Of a stretch of 64,000 bases of DNA, positions 46,727 through 56,145 are shown in pieces. Within the stretch, counting starts at the first letter, position 1, and each line of letters starts with the position of its first letter. This DNA is from Vibrio sinensis (lineage in GTDB: Bacteria > Pseudomonadota > Gammaproteobacteria > Enterobacterales > Vibrionaceae), in NCBI RefSeq assembly GCF_003605645.1, contig NZ_QVMU01000001.1, positions 790,526 through 854,525 of the forward strand, written 5' to 3'. Under the pieces are notes generated by a model. It was not told the DNA's origin and did not search any database. It saw only the letters and a program-made list of their open reading frames with translations. Both the position numbers and the translations under genes were made by a program.

Positions 46727-47056
46727 TCATTTAAGTGTCAGGTTTACGACCATTGAGTTTTGAATGAGGACATTATTACCTGTGTTTTGGATGACACTGG
46801 TGACTCCTGAACTAGCAGCTAATGCTCCTGCTGCTATGACGTTATCACCATTCACCGTATTCAAGGCTGTATTGCCCGCACTCAAACCTGCAATTTCCGA
46901 AGACGCTGTCACACTATCAATATCAATTACGTACTGACCTCCACGAGAGCTATCCATTGTTTCTTCGGATAGCTCTAGTTCGTTCGTCAGCACTAGATCT
47001 GCTGCATAAGCATTTGCCATTAACAAGCTACTTAATGCGATTAGTGCTAAGCGCAT
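46727..47056 (-). CDS. Small secreted amyloid-like subunit
   Basis: 109 residues, signal peptide cut after NAYA. The C-terminus (SVIQNTGNNVLIQNSMVVNLTL) matches the end of the upstream repeat protein (TVGQNAGANSMVQQSVVTNASV) with the pattern V-x-QN-x-G-x-N-x-x-x-Q-x-S. This suggests a shared secretion or nucleation signal. It lies 14 bases after the repeat protein. It may be the minor subunit, analogous to FapB or FapE. Confidence 0.65.
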   Translation of the reverse strand: MRLALIALSSLLMANAYAADLVLTNELELSEETMDSSRGGQYVIDIDSVTASSEIAGLSAGNTALNTVNGDNVIAAGALAASSGVTSVIQNTGNNVLIQNSMVVNLTLK

Positions 47057-47070
47057 GACATTCTCCAGTT

Positions 47071-48156
47071 TTACTTAGTGAATACAGACGCGTTAGTCAC
47101 AACAGATTGTTGAACCATAGAGTTCGCACCGGCATTTTGACCGACTGTTGTAATACCTGCTGCGCCACCAAATCCGTCCATTGAGTTCGTGTTACGTACG
47201 CTTACACCTGCACCCGCACATTTACCACAACCGCGTCCTTTATACATAGAACCCGCTTCACCGTACTCAGTAGACACTTTGGTAATTGAACCTTCAAGAT
47301 CTGACTTCGCAACCACCATATCAACTTCAAAGTTCAACTCATGCTTAGTCATCGTATTTGTAGTTGTCGTGTTTGCACTACCATTCCAAGTTTTGTTGTT
47401 GTCGTTACCACCACCAGATGTGGTGTTAGCGCTGTTTTTCCAACTCATGTTGCCATCATCACCATTTTCTTCAGTGGTGTTGTTGTCATTACCGGCACCA
47501 TTGTGGTTGTTATCATTACCGCCACCAATATTTGCAGTATTGTTGTCGTTACCAGCACCGTTATTGTTGTTGTCGTTACCACCACCTACATTTGAGGTAT
47601 TGTGGTCGTTACCGCCACCAATATTTGCAGTGTTGTTATCATTACCAGCACCATTATTATTGTTGTCGTTACCGCCACCTACATTCGAGGTGTTGTTGTC
47701 ATTACCAGCGCCATTGTTGTTGTTGTCGTTACCACCACCAATGTTCGCTGTGTTATGGTCATTACCAGCACCATTATTATTGTTGTCGTTACCACCACCT
47801 ACATTTGAGGTGTTGTTGTCATTACCAGCGCCGTTGTGGTTATTGTCATTACCACCACCAATATTTGCAGTGTTATTGTCATTACCCGCACCGTTATGGT
47901 CATTACCAGCACCGTTATGGTCATTACCACCACCTACATTTGAGGTGTTGTGGTCATTACCACCACCAATGTTTGCGGTGTTATGGTCGTTACCCGCACC
48001 ATTATGATCATTACCAGCACCTACATTTGAGGTGTTATTACTTAACACGTCGTTGTGACTTTTATAGTCATTATGACCACCACCACCTGCCAATGCTGAA
48101 CCACTCATCACCAATGCTGCCATTGCGATAGCTAGACCTGTTTTCTTAAGATTCAT
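47071..48156 (-). CDS. Secreted Gly/Asn/Asp-repeat protein, amyloid (FapC-like) candidate
   Basis: 361 residues from ATG 48156 with GGAG upstream. Signal peptide ends SGSALAG. Residues ~33-230 carry 19 units of G(A/G)GND(H/N)N with alternating TSNV and TANI spacers; a 20th unit follows. The C-terminal ~100 residues are ordered and contain a CGKC motif, then the Q/N motif shared with the 46727 gene. FapC is known to have a C-terminal CxxC. Such repeats favour beta-stacking or metal binding. First gene of a four-gene operon, divergent from a VpsT/CsgD-like regulator. Confidence 0.75.
   Translation of the reverse strand: MNLKKTGLAIAMAALVMSGSALAGGGGHNDYKSHNDVLSNNTSNVGAGNDHNGAGNDHNTANIGGGNDHNTSNVGGGNDHNGAGNDHNGAGNDNNTANIGGGNDNNHNGAGNDNNTSNVGGGNDNNNNGAGNDHNTANIGGGNDNNNNGAGNDNNTSNVGGGNDNNNNGAGNDNNTANIGGGNDHNTSNVGGGNDNNNNGAGNDNNTANIGGGNDNNHNGAGNDNNTTEENGDDGNMSWKNSANTTSGGGNDNNKTWNGSANTTTTNTMTKHELNFEVDMVVAKSDLEGSITKVSTEYGEAGSMYKGRGCGKCAGAGVSVRNTNSMDGFGGAAGITTVGQNAGANSMVQQSVVTNASVFTK
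47476..48035 (-). repeat. Tandem coding repeats (GxGND units)
   Basis: Imperfect 21- to 36-base units encoding the Gly-Asn-Asp repeats. The degeneracy is mainly at third positions, so protein sequence is under selection. Copy number may vary by slippage. Confidence 0.85.
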
Positions 48157-48702
48157 AACATTCACTCCGTTGTATATCCTTGTCTGAATTATTCGATTCT
48201 TGCTCGAAAGCAAACTGAGTATAGGTAGGGCTCGAGATGCATAATTCTCACAATTGAGACAACACGACTAGCTGTCGAGATAAGGACCAAAACGGAATAA
48301 CAAGGGGAGTAAGTTACTTTCGTAAAATCATGTGGTTATGAAAAATATTCAAATTAATCATGATGATAGTATGAACCTAATTGTGAGATTGGTTGTATTG
48401 AAAGCTTATCTATTCCAAGAATAACCTCGCACTTTTCTCAAAATAGTTTTCAGATAAAGAATCAAAAAGAACACGACACGGCGAAATATCAATAAATTAA
48501 TGGCACTTAGTTGTAATAAAGGATGCCATCCTAGATAAACGATCTAATACTTACGTTTACATGTAATGACATTTATATCACTACCATTAATGATATTTGC
48601 GCGTCATACGCCAATATTGCTTATACTTTACCCAGTCTCTTAAATAAAACTATCGTTAACTTCTTTTATTCATTATTAAAACTGACAATGGAGCCAGTCG
48701 GT
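48157..48702. other. Long AT-rich divergent control region of the amyloid-like operon
   Basis: About 550 bases with no gene, between the repeat protein operon and the regulator. The length and AT content fit multi-factor control, including H-NS-type silencing, as in curli and vps promoters. No specific box can be assigned. Confidence 0.5.
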
Positions 48703-49362
48703 ATGCCACTCAAAAACCTTGTAATACTTGGCGAAAAGAATCTTCAAGCAAGTCTCATTGAGCAGCAGCTAGAACAAAATGTTGAAGCCAATATCATCAT
48801 CGAACCCCACCACCAGCTTTCCGATGTCTGCGGTGAATCCGTCATTGATTTGGTGTTGATTGATTTTGATTACTTAGAGCAACTTTTCTCACAGGATGCG
48901 TTACCTAATTTTGACCTTTTAGGCGTTAATCTATTAGTTCATAACGTACCAACAGAGAAGTTGGATCACGCTTTTATTTATTGGCGTTCCATAAAAGGAT
49001 TGTTACTTAACTCAGCTCCAATAAAGCATTTGTGTGAAAGTGTTCTGTACATATTGAAAGGAGGACTCTGGTTACCACGAATATGTTTAGAAAAACTGGT
49101 TATGCTCAAACGAGATCCAAGCTTGCAGCGTTGTGCAATGTACGATTCACTAACCTCTCGTGAAAGACAAGTATTAGACCAACTCACCAATGGACATTCA
49201 AATAAGCAAATTGCCAACCAACTCTTCTTATCTGAAAGCACCGTAAAGTCACACATCTACAAAATCTACCGAAAACTTGATATCCATAAACGTAGAGAAG
49301 CCGTTAATATTGCGAAAGTCGTAAACAATCACCCTCCAATCTCAGGACGTGATTTATCTTAA
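48703..49362 (+). CDS. VpsT/CsgD-like LuxR-family regulator
   Basis: 219 residues from ATG 48703, placed by GGAG nine bases upstream; an ATG at 48688 lacks one. A receiver-like domain (1-~120) lacks an obvious phospho-Asp pocket. It contains WLPR at 123-126, close to the W[FLM][TS]R motif with which VpsT binds cyclic di-GMP. The C-terminal helix-turn-helix is LTSRERQVLDQLTNG through STVKSHIYKIYRKL. It is divergent from the amyloid-like operon, so it probably controls it; this is inference. Confidence 0.8.
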   Translation: MPLKNLVILGEKNLQASLIEQQLEQNVEANIIIEPHHQLSDVCGESVIDLVLIDFDYLEQLFSQDALPNFDLLGVNLLVHNVPTEKLDHAFIYWRSIKGLLLNSAPIKHLCESVLYILKGGLWLPRICLEKLVMLKRDPSLQRCAMYDSLTSRERQVLDQLTNGHSNKQIANQLFLSESTVKSHIYKIYRKLDIHKRREAVNIAKVVNNHPPISGRDLS

Positions 49363-49386
49363 GTTACCGCAAAAAAACGTATCATT

Positions 49387-49418
49387 AGTGCTGGCGAAGA
49401 CATTGCATCGCCAGCACT
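49387..49418. terminator. Terminator-like hairpin between convergent genes
   Basis: AGTGCTGGCGA/TCGCCAGCACT, perfect 11-bp stem; short T-run on the plus side and TTTTTTT further along the minus strand. Confidence 0.6.
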
Positions 49419-49443
49419 TTAGTTAACCTAGATAACCACACAT

Positions 49444-52400
49444 TTATTCATCATCTAGTGGGACTAGTTTTGTGCTTCCTCCATGAAATTTTTCACGCTT
49501 ACGTTGCACCAACGCATAAAAACCGGGGATTAGAAACGTTCCCGCCAGCAGCACACAGAGTAAACCGCCGATTAGTGAAACTCCGAGTGAGTTTTGACTG
49601 ATATGCCCGGCACCGGAAGCAAAGAGTAATGGAAAAATCCCTAAGATAAACGACCAAGAGGTCATGTTCACCGCTCGAAAACGCAACATCCCTCCTTTAA
49701 CCGCTGCCTCATCAATACTCATTTCACGCTCTTCCCTCTCTTGCTTAGCAAACTCGACAATCAAAATCGCATTTTTTGCAGCAAGTGCTATCAAGAGTAC
49801 CAATCCTATTTGTGCATAAAGATTGAGTGGGATCCCCGCTAAATTGAGCGCTAAAAACGATCCCAATGTGGCAACGGGTACCACCAGAATAATCGCTAAC
49901 GGAATCGCCCAACTCTCATATTGAGCCACCATAAACAGGTAAATGAAGATAAGCGCTAATGCAAAAGCGTAAATCGCTTGATTACCCGCTAATACTTCCT
50001 GATACGCCATTCCAGTCCATTCATATTGGTAGCCTTGTGGCAGTACTTGAGCAGCAACACGCTCCATGGCTGCAATTGCATCACCACTAGAGTAGCCATC
50101 AGCCGGTTGCCCCTGGATACTTGCACTGCGATACATGTTATAGCGCCACGCTACATCCGGCTCGAAGACTTGCTCATAAGTAACCAAGGTACTTAGCGGC
50201 ACCATCTCCCCACCCGAAGTACGAACATGAAAACGCTCAAGATCATCCATACTACTGCGATGTTCACTATCTGCCTGCATCGTCACACGGAAGTTTTTAC
50301 CAAACATAGTAAAGTCATTAACGTACAAGGAGCCAAGATTACCTTGTAATGTTTGGAAAATGCTGGATAAAGGCACGCCAAGCTGTTTGGCTTTTTCGCG
50401 ATCGATATCTACATAGTAATGAGGAACGTTGGCACGAAATGTACTGAACGTGTAAGCGATTTCAGGTTGCTGATTAGCTTTTTGAATGACTTGATTCATC
50501 ACCATTTGTAAATCATTTCGGCTACGCCCGAGCGCATCTTCCAAAATGAAATCAAAACCTGATGCTGCTCCCATGCCCGGAACCGCTGGCGGTCCCATTG
50601 CAAACACAATCGCTTGTGGTAGTGTTCTAGCCGCTTCGGCATTAATCCGTTGAGCAATAGCACTGGCGGAATGTTCCCCACTTAAAGCATTGCGCATTTC
50701 CCAGTCATGTAACTTTATAAACAAGGATGCACCATTCGATGCTGCTGCTCCCGTCATAAAGGCAAAGCCATTGGCAACTGTCACGCCATCGACACCGGGT
50801 TCTTGTTCCACCAACGCCATAAGATCTTGAGTAACCGCTTCCGTGCGAGATAGCGAAGCCGAATCAGGCAACTGCACATTAACCAGCAAAATACCTTTAT
50901 CTTCTTGTGGTACGAATGCCGTGGACGTCGTCTTTGCAAAGAAAGTCACTGCCGCCAACGCCACCACAAAAAAAGCCGCTAGTAATAAGGATTTCTTAAC
51001 CAAATAGCCCGCTACTTGACCATATTTGTTGGTAACTGACTCTAATCCTCGGTTAAATGCGCGGAACCAGTTGGATGTATTACCACCGCCTTGTTTCAAT
51101 ACTAACGAACACAATGCCGGAGATAGCGTCAATGCATTGATGGATGAAATAACCACAGCAATACAGATTGTCAACGCAAACTGGCGATACATGATTCCTG
51201 TAATACCCGGCAGCATAGCGACTGGAATAAACACCGCTAATAGAACCAAGGTTGAGGTAATGATTGGACCCGTCACCTCTTTCATTGCCAGCAAGGTCGC
51301 TTTACGAGGAGTGATCGTCGGGTCTTTTGCCATGGTTGTATCAACATTTTCGATGACCAGAATGGCATCATCAACCACAATGCCGATAGCGAGAATTAAA
51401 CCAAACAATGTGACGGTATTAATGGTAAACCCCGTCATTTGCATGATGGCAAAAGTACCAATCAGTGAAACTGGAATAGCAACAACGGGGATGAGTGTAG
51501 CTCGTCCGCTCCCTAGAAACAGATAGGTCACCGCGATCACCAGTAAGATGGCCTCAATCAAGGTTTTAATTACCCCTTTAATCGATTCGGCGACGAACAA
51601 CGTCGTGTCGTAACTGGTTTCGTAACTCATCCCATCAGGAAAATTGACACTCAGATTTTCTAATAGATCCATCACCGCTTGACCACTTTCCAATGCATTG
51701 GCATCAGATTGAAGTGACAACGCTACGATAGAAGCATCCTGTCCACGGAATAAACCACTGCCGTCGTAGAACTTCTTACCCAACTCAACTCTGGCAACAT
51801 CAGCCAAATAAACACTGGAACCATCAGAATTTGCTCTTAAAACGACCTTTTCAAATTCCTCAACCGATTCTAATCGCCCTTTGGCCACCAGATTAAACTG
51901 TACTTCCTGCGCATCATTATATGGTGCAGCGCCGATTCGCCCTGCTGCTACTTGGACGTTTTGCTCAGCCAATGCGGCGTAAACATCTGAAGTAGTGAGA
52001 TGTAAGTTAGCCATCTTTTCCGGATCAAGCCACACGCGCATTGCGTATTCGCCACCACCAATCACATTAACTTCACTGATGCCTTTAACCCGTGCCAATT
52101 GATCTTTTACATTCAAATTAATGTAGTTAATCAGAAACTGGTCATCGAATTTGCCATCCGGTGAATAGAAGTTCAGCACCATCAAAAGATCAGGAGAACG
52201 CTTTTTGACCGTCACGCCAACCATGCGAACTTCTTGAGGCAGTTTTGACTCAATTTGAGATACTCGGTTTTGAACATTCACCTGAGCCATATCAGGGTCC
52301 GTACCGACATCAAAGGTCACATTCAAACTGTATGAGCCATCATTCGCGCTCTTTGATGACATATAAATCATATTTTCGACACCATTGACTGATGTCTCTA

Positions 52401-52596
52401 TTGGATCAGCGATCGCTTGTTCGACTGTTTCTGCACTGGCGCCTGTGTAGTACGCGTTGACGCTCACTGATGGAGGGCTAATCTTGGGATATTCCGCAAC
52501 AGGGAGAATGGCAAGGGAAATCAAGCCAGCCAAAGTCAAAATGATTGATATCACCAAGGCAAATTTAGGACGTTGAATAAAAAAACGACTGAGCAT
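49444..52596 (-). CDS. RND multidrug efflux permease (HAE1 family)
   Basis: 1,050 residues with 12 membrane helices and two large periplasmic loops. Proton-relay residues are in place: [12 protein letters not shown] in helix 4 and [12 protein letters not shown] in helix 10. It exports drugs, bile salts or dyes by proton antiport with an adaptor and an outer-membrane channel. Its ATG follows the adaptor stop without a gap, with GGGGGA as ribosome binding site. No outer-membrane factor is encoded beside it, so a TolC from elsewhere is expected. Confidence 0.93.
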   Translation of the reverse strand: MLSRFFIQRPKFALVISIILTLAGLISLAILPVAEYPKISPPSVSVNAYYTGASAETVEQAIADPIETSVNGVENMIYMSSKSANDGSYSLNVTFDVGTDPDMAQVNVQNRVSQIESKLPQEVRMVGVTVKKRSPDLLMVLNFYSPDGKFDDQFLINYINLNVKDQLARVKGISEVNVIGGGEYAMRVWLDPEKMANLHLTTSDVYAALAEQNVQVAAGRIGAAPYNDAQEVQFNLVAKGRLESVEEFEKVVLRANSDGSSVYLADVARVELGKKFYDGSGLFRGQDASIVALSLQSDANALESGQAVMDLLENLSVNFPDGMSYETSYDTTLFVAESIKGVIKTLIEAILLVIAVTYLFLGSGRATLIPVVAIPVSLIGTFAIMQMTGFTINTVTLFGLILAIGIVVDDAILVIENVDTTMAKDPTITPRKATLLAMKEVTGPIITSTLVLLAVFIPVAMLPGITGIMYRQFALTICIAVVISSINALTLSPALCSLVLKQGGGNTSNWFRAFNRGLESVTNKYGQVAGYLVKKSLLLAAFFVVALAAVTFFAKTTSTAFVPQEDKGILLVNVQLPDSASLSRTEAVTQDLMALVEQEPGVDGVTVANGFAFMTGAAASNGASLFIKLHDWEMRNALSGEHSASAIAQRINAEAARTLPQAIVFAMGPPAVPGMGAASGFDFILEDALGRSRNDLQMVMNQVIQKANQQPEIAYTFSTFRANVPHYYVDIDREKAKQLGVPLSSIFQTLQGNLGSLYVNDFTMFGKNFRVTMQADSEHRSSMDDLERFHVRTSGGEMVPLSTLVTYEQVFEPDVAWRYNMYRSASIQGQPADGYSSGDAIAAMERVAAQVLPQGYQYEWTGMAYQEVLAGNQAIYAFALALIFIYLFMVAQYESWAIPLAIILVVPVATLGSFLALNLAGIPLNLYAQIGLVLLIALAAKNAILIVEFAKQEREEREMSIDEAAVKGGMLRFRAVNMTSWSFILGIFPLLFASGAGHISQNSLGVSLIGGLLCVLLAGTFLIPGFYALVQRKREKFHGGSTKLVPLDDE

Positions 52597-53751
52597 TTAT
52601 CCCCCTTTATGGTTTTCAGTGGCTGGTGAATCTATACGAACAGACACACCATTGCGCACACGCTGTAAGCCTTGAGTAATGATCGTATCTTGCCTATCAA
52701 GACCACTGGTGACGATCACGCCTTGATCGAGTTGAGGTCCTAATGTGACATTATGTCGCTCAGCAACATACTCTTGCTCAATCATGCCATCACTAACTGC
52801 AACCATCACAAAGTGCCCCTCAAGATCCGTTTGAACCGCCTTTCTAGGCACAACGATAACGTCATGCTGCTCTTTCTCGCGAAGTTCAACCCGAATATGT
52901 TGGCCAGGAAGTAAGCGATGTTCTGGGTTAGGAACTACAGCCCGCATAGCAATGGTTCCCGTGTTTACATCAATACGATTACCCAAATAATCTAACTCTC
53001 CCAGTTGTTCAAAAACTTGCCCATTTTCCAAGATCACGCGAACTTCAACCGCATTCGCTTCACTGTCTGCATCTCCATGAACACGATCCATGCCAAGCTC
53101 TAACCGCTCACGCTCACTGACACTAAAGCTGGTATGCACAGGGTCTAAGCTAACGATGGTGGTCAAAATACCCGACTGCGGAGAGACTAAATCACCAATA
53201 CTGACCATACTTTCGCTAATGCGACCAGAAAAAGGAGCGCGAATTTGGGTATAGGATAAATTGACTTCGGCAAGTTTAAACTGCGCATTCGCCGCTTTCA
53301 CTTGTGCCTCTGAACCTAAAAGATTAGCGGTTAAGGCATCGAACTCCGACTGAGAGATACTCCCTTGTGGCAACAAAGTTTTGCCTCTTTCAAAATCGAG
53401 CTGTGCCTTTTTAAGATCGGCATTGGCTTGTGCTATCGAAGCGCGAGCACTGGCGAGTTGAGCCTGAAAAGATGAGGGTTCAATTGTGTACAGCAGTTGC
53501 CCTTTTTCAACCATTTGCCCTTCTTCAAATTCACGAGATTTCAAATAACCAGAAACTTGTGCGAGGATGGTTGTGTCTTCTACCGCTTGAACGCGGCCAA
53601 TGTAGGATTTACTTTGATGGTGGGAGGTTGTCGTGACCTGCTTCGCTATAACCAAAGGAATAGCAACATCCTGTTGGCTTTCTTCCTTTTCACCGCAACC
53701 AACCAAAAATAGCGAACTTGATAAAGCGGTTATAAGTAATGTTCTTTTCAT
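52597..53751 (-). CDS. RND efflux periplasmic adaptor lipoprotein
   Basis: 384 residues from ATG 53751 (a longer frame starts at 53790). Lipobox SLFLVGC anchors it to the inner membrane. Order: lipoyl half, hairpin coiled coil (ARASIAQANADLKKAQ), second lipoyl half, beta-barrel (VVPNPEHRLLPGQHIRVEL). It links the permease to TolC. First gene of the two-gene operon. No adjacent TetR regulator is seen. Confidence 0.9.
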   Translation of the reverse strand: MKRTLLITALSSSLFLVGCGEKEESQQDVAIPLVIAKQVTTTSHHQSKSYIGRVQAVEDTTILAQVSGYLKSREFEEGQMVEKGQLLYTIEPSSFQAQLASARASIAQANADLKKAQLDFERGKTLLPQGSISQSEFDALTANLLGSEAQVKAANAQFKLAEVNLSYTQIRAPFSGRISESMVSIGDLVSPQSGILTTIVSLDPVHTSFSVSERERLELGMDRVHGDADSEANAVEVRVILENGQVFEQLGELDYLGNRIDVNTGTIAMRAVVPNPEHRLLPGQHIRVELREKEQHDVIVVPRKAVQTDLEGHFVMVAVSDGMIEQEYVAERHNVTLGPQLDQGVIVTSGLDRQDTIITQGLQRVRNGVSVRIDSPATENHKGG

Positions 53752-53853
53752 AAATAGACCATTAGATAAAGTGTATTGATGTGATATCAAAACCTTATCT
53801 AACGGTCTTCGCTACTATGTCCGAGAATTATCAAGCTCGAGTACAGTATTGTT

Positions 53854-54414
53854 TCAACTTGTTACTTTTGATGAATTTCTATTTAGCACTAACTGGTGAC
53901 GCAGTTTTACCGGAGACTCCCATGTATAAACTAATTCTGTGGCATGAGTCCCACAAGGTGCTTTCCACAAACGTTCCAATGAGTGTGTTCCACCAACATG
54001 TTCATAGAAGTCTACGGCTTGTTGGTTTTCAGCTAACACCTCAAGATACACACCATTTTCTGGGAAATACTGTTCTAACCACAGTCCGATTTCTTCCAGT
54101 AATTTACGCCCTAGACCTTTGCCTCGACATTTTGAGTTCACGTGTAAGGCATCGATGATGGACCCTTTCTCAAAGTCATGGTTACCAAAGGCGCAGACAA
54201 AACCTAGCAGCTCATCTTGTTCCTTAATAATAATCACATGTTGGTTAAAAGGTGGGTTGATTAGTCGAGTTTGCCAAACGGCAGAACGCTCATCTAACAC
54301 GTCATGGCTTAAATATTCATCGCCCAAAATTCCGCGATAATAGGTTTGCCAACTTTTTGCGTGAAGCTGGGCAATTTGCTCAAAATCACTATATTCGGCT
54401 ATTTTTATTTCCAT
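53854..54414 (-). CDS. GNAT-family N-acetyltransferase
   Basis: 186 residues. Acetyl-CoA loop is CRGKGLGRKLLEEI near residue 95, with VLAENQQAVDFYEHVGG after it. N-terminal AKSWQTYYRGILGDEYL is typical of a subgroup often annotated as general acetyltransferases. The substrate is unknown. It ends 103 bases before the RND operon, in the same direction, possibly with its own promoter near 54440. Confidence 0.82.
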   Translation of the reverse strand: MEIKIAEYSDFEQIAQLHAKSWQTYYRGILGDEYLSHDVLDERSAVWQTRLINPPFNQHVIIIKEQDELLGFVCAFGNHDFEKGSIIDALHVNSKCRGKGLGRKLLEEIGLWLEQYFPENGVYLEVLAENQQAVDFYEHVGGTHSLERLWKAPCGTHATELVYTWESPVKLRHQLVLNRNSSKVTS

Positions 54415-54519
54415 TATTGGTTCCCTTCTTACTTCCTGTAAGGATTTGCTCGCTATTCATACTATTCATTAGTTAATCAAAAGCCAAACATTCTATTCAC
54501 ATTCTTCAATAATTTTCGT

Positions 54520-54547
54520 TTGACTTACAGTTGTTCGCTGATATTCT
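54520..54547 (+). promoter_or_regulatory. Promoter of the desaturase gene
   Basis: -35 TTGACT (54520-54525), 16-base spacer, -10 TATTCT (54542-54547). The FabR-like operator begins at the next base. Confidence 0.6.
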
Positions 54548-54565
54548 AGCGAACATCTGTTAGCT
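54548..54565. promoter_or_regulatory. FabR/DesT-like operator before the desaturase
   Basis: AGCGAACA-TC-TGTTAGCT is an 18-bp inverted repeat close to the FabR site form AGCGTACA-N2-TGT(A/T)(C/A)GCT. A third half site TGTTCGCT lies at 54532-54539. It overlaps the expected transcription start, as a repressor site would. Confidence 0.6.
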
Positions 54566-54581
54566 GAATGGAAGTCCTCAG

Positions 54582-55709
54582 ATGTCACAAACCCAAAAAC
54601 CACCATTTATTTGGTTGAATGTTCTAATATTTTTGTCTTCATTTCTTGTCGCTGTGATCGGTGTCCCATGGTTTGGCATTGAACACGGTTTTCACGCCGA
54701 GCACTGGTTGTGGCTAGTGGTTGCGTTTTCGTTTACCAATTTATCGATCACAGCAGGTTATCACCGTCTTTGGTCACACAAAACCTATGAAGGCCATTGG
54801 TTAATACGCTTTATTTTTGCGTTAGGTGGCGCTTTTGCACTTCAAAATAGTGCACTTCATTGGAGCTCAGATCATCGAGTCCATCACAAGCATGTCGATA
54901 AGAATGATGTCGACCCATATTCCGCCAAACGTGGATTTTGGTTCTCCCACATTGGTTGGATGCTGCGTCACTACCACAGAGAAACTTACTCTGATTACAG
55001 CAACTGTCGTGATTTACAAAAGGATCCTATCGTGATGTGGCAACATAAATATTATGTTCCACTTGCTATCGCAACCAATGTTGGTATTCCACTGCTACTA
55101 GGCATTATTTATAACGATATCTGGGGCATGTTATTGATGGTCGGCGTCGTTCGTTTGGTTTTGTGTCATCACACCACTTTCTTCATTAACTCTCTGGCAC
55201 ATATTTGGGGAACACAACCTTACACCGATAAAAATACCGCTCGTGATAATGGTATTTTAGCCTTTTTCACGTTTGGTGAGGGTTACCACAACTACCACCA
55301 TATTTTTGAAAATGATTACCGTAATGGCATTCATTGGTGGCAATACGACCCGACCAAATGGCTAATAAAAACTTGTTCTTGGCTAGGATTGGCGAAAAAA
55401 CTGCGCATTACACCGCCATTGAAAATAGAAAAGGCACGGGCTAAGAAGTCACTTACTGAAGCGACAGAAAAAATACGTACCTTACCGAACAGTACACAGC
55501 TTAGCGATGCGTTAAATAAAGAGTTTGATACCCTAGTTCAAAGGTTGTCTGACTACTATGACGTTAAGAAACAAGTCATTGAGAGTAAAACCAATGATAT
55601 TGTGAAAAAGTATGAACATTCGATCTTACAGCTACGTTATCAGCAGATAAAATCAGACTTACAACAACAACAGCGTCATTGGGAAATGCTCATGGCACGA
55701 TATGCCTAA
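54582..55709 (+). CDS. Membrane acyl-CoA/acyl-lipid delta-9 desaturase
   Basis: 375 residues. Three histidine boxes bind the di-iron centre: HRLWSH (61-66), HRVHH (98-102) and EGYHNYHH (about 235). Four membrane helices lie before residue 210. Unusually, a ~100-residue helical C-terminal extension after the catalytic part is rich in Lys, Glu and Gln. The enzyme makes unsaturated chains aerobically. A FabR-like operator covers the promoter. Confidence 0.88.
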   Translation: MSQTQKPPFIWLNVLIFLSSFLVAVIGVPWFGIEHGFHAEHWLWLVVAFSFTNLSITAGYHRLWSHKTYEGHWLIRFIFALGGAFALQNSALHWSSDHRVHHKHVDKNDVDPYSAKRGFWFSHIGWMLRHYHRETYSDYSNCRDLQKDPIVMWQHKYYVPLAIATNVGIPLLLGIIYNDIWGMLLMVGVVRLVLCHHTTFFINSLAHIWGTQPYTDKNTARDNGILAFFTFGEGYHNYHHIFENDYRNGIHWWQYDPTKWLIKTCSWLGLAKKLRITPPLKIEKARAKKSLTEATEKIRTLPNSTQLSDALNKEFDTLVQRLSDYYDVKKQVIESKTNDIVKKYEHSILQLRYQQIKSDLQQQQRHWEMLMARYA

Positions 55710-55729
55710 TTGACAAGTTAACGCTTTAC

Positions 55730-55781
55730 CGCCCTTATTTTGAAATTCAGGTTTATTCAATATAAGGGCGCTTTATTTTTT
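55730..55781 (+). terminator. Terminator of the desaturase gene
   Basis: CGCCCTTAT/ATAAGGGCG with a long loop, followed by CTTTATTTTTT. Confidence 0.65.
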
Positions 55782-56145
55782 GCCACTTCAGACCCAGTCG
55801 CGTCATCCGCCCGTCACATTATCCAATTCCATCTTGAAATAGTGAAAATACATTAATACTGACTCGATATAAATGAGATTAACGTCATACTATTTTTTCG
55901 TTCTATATTGCAAATCAATGCTCTTTTTTATCTCATTTTTGGAAATTATCTTTTAGTATAAATGCCATAATCATCAACAAACCCTACTTTAACCATTTGA
56001 ATAATAAAAACTTATTGAGAAATTAACGATGTACCAATAAAAATAATTTAATTTATATCTGAGCTTGGTCCTCGATTGAGTTCTTTATTGTCTCTAAACT
56101 GGAGGCTCGCTATTAATAAGCAGTGAACTACGAATAAGGACATTC
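55782..56145. other. AT-rich region before dld
   Basis: About 360 bases, very AT-rich, with no gene. It should carry the dld promoter. ACTGGAGG just before 56110 is too far from the ATG to be its ribosome binding site; GGACA lies closer. Confidence 0.4.

Noticed and set aside
47189..48007. Long plus-strand open frame across the repeats
   Set aside because: It is the antisense shadow of the Gly-Asn-Asp repeats, with low-complexity Leu/Pro output and no ribosome binding site.
47476..48035. Regular repeats that could be taken for a CRISPR array
   Set aside because: The units lie in one open frame behind a signal peptide, the spacers are not unique and vary mainly at codon third positions.
53781..54158. 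125-codon plus-strand frame opposite the GNAT gene
   Set aside because: The minus-strand GNAT has clear motifs; this frame is its shadow.
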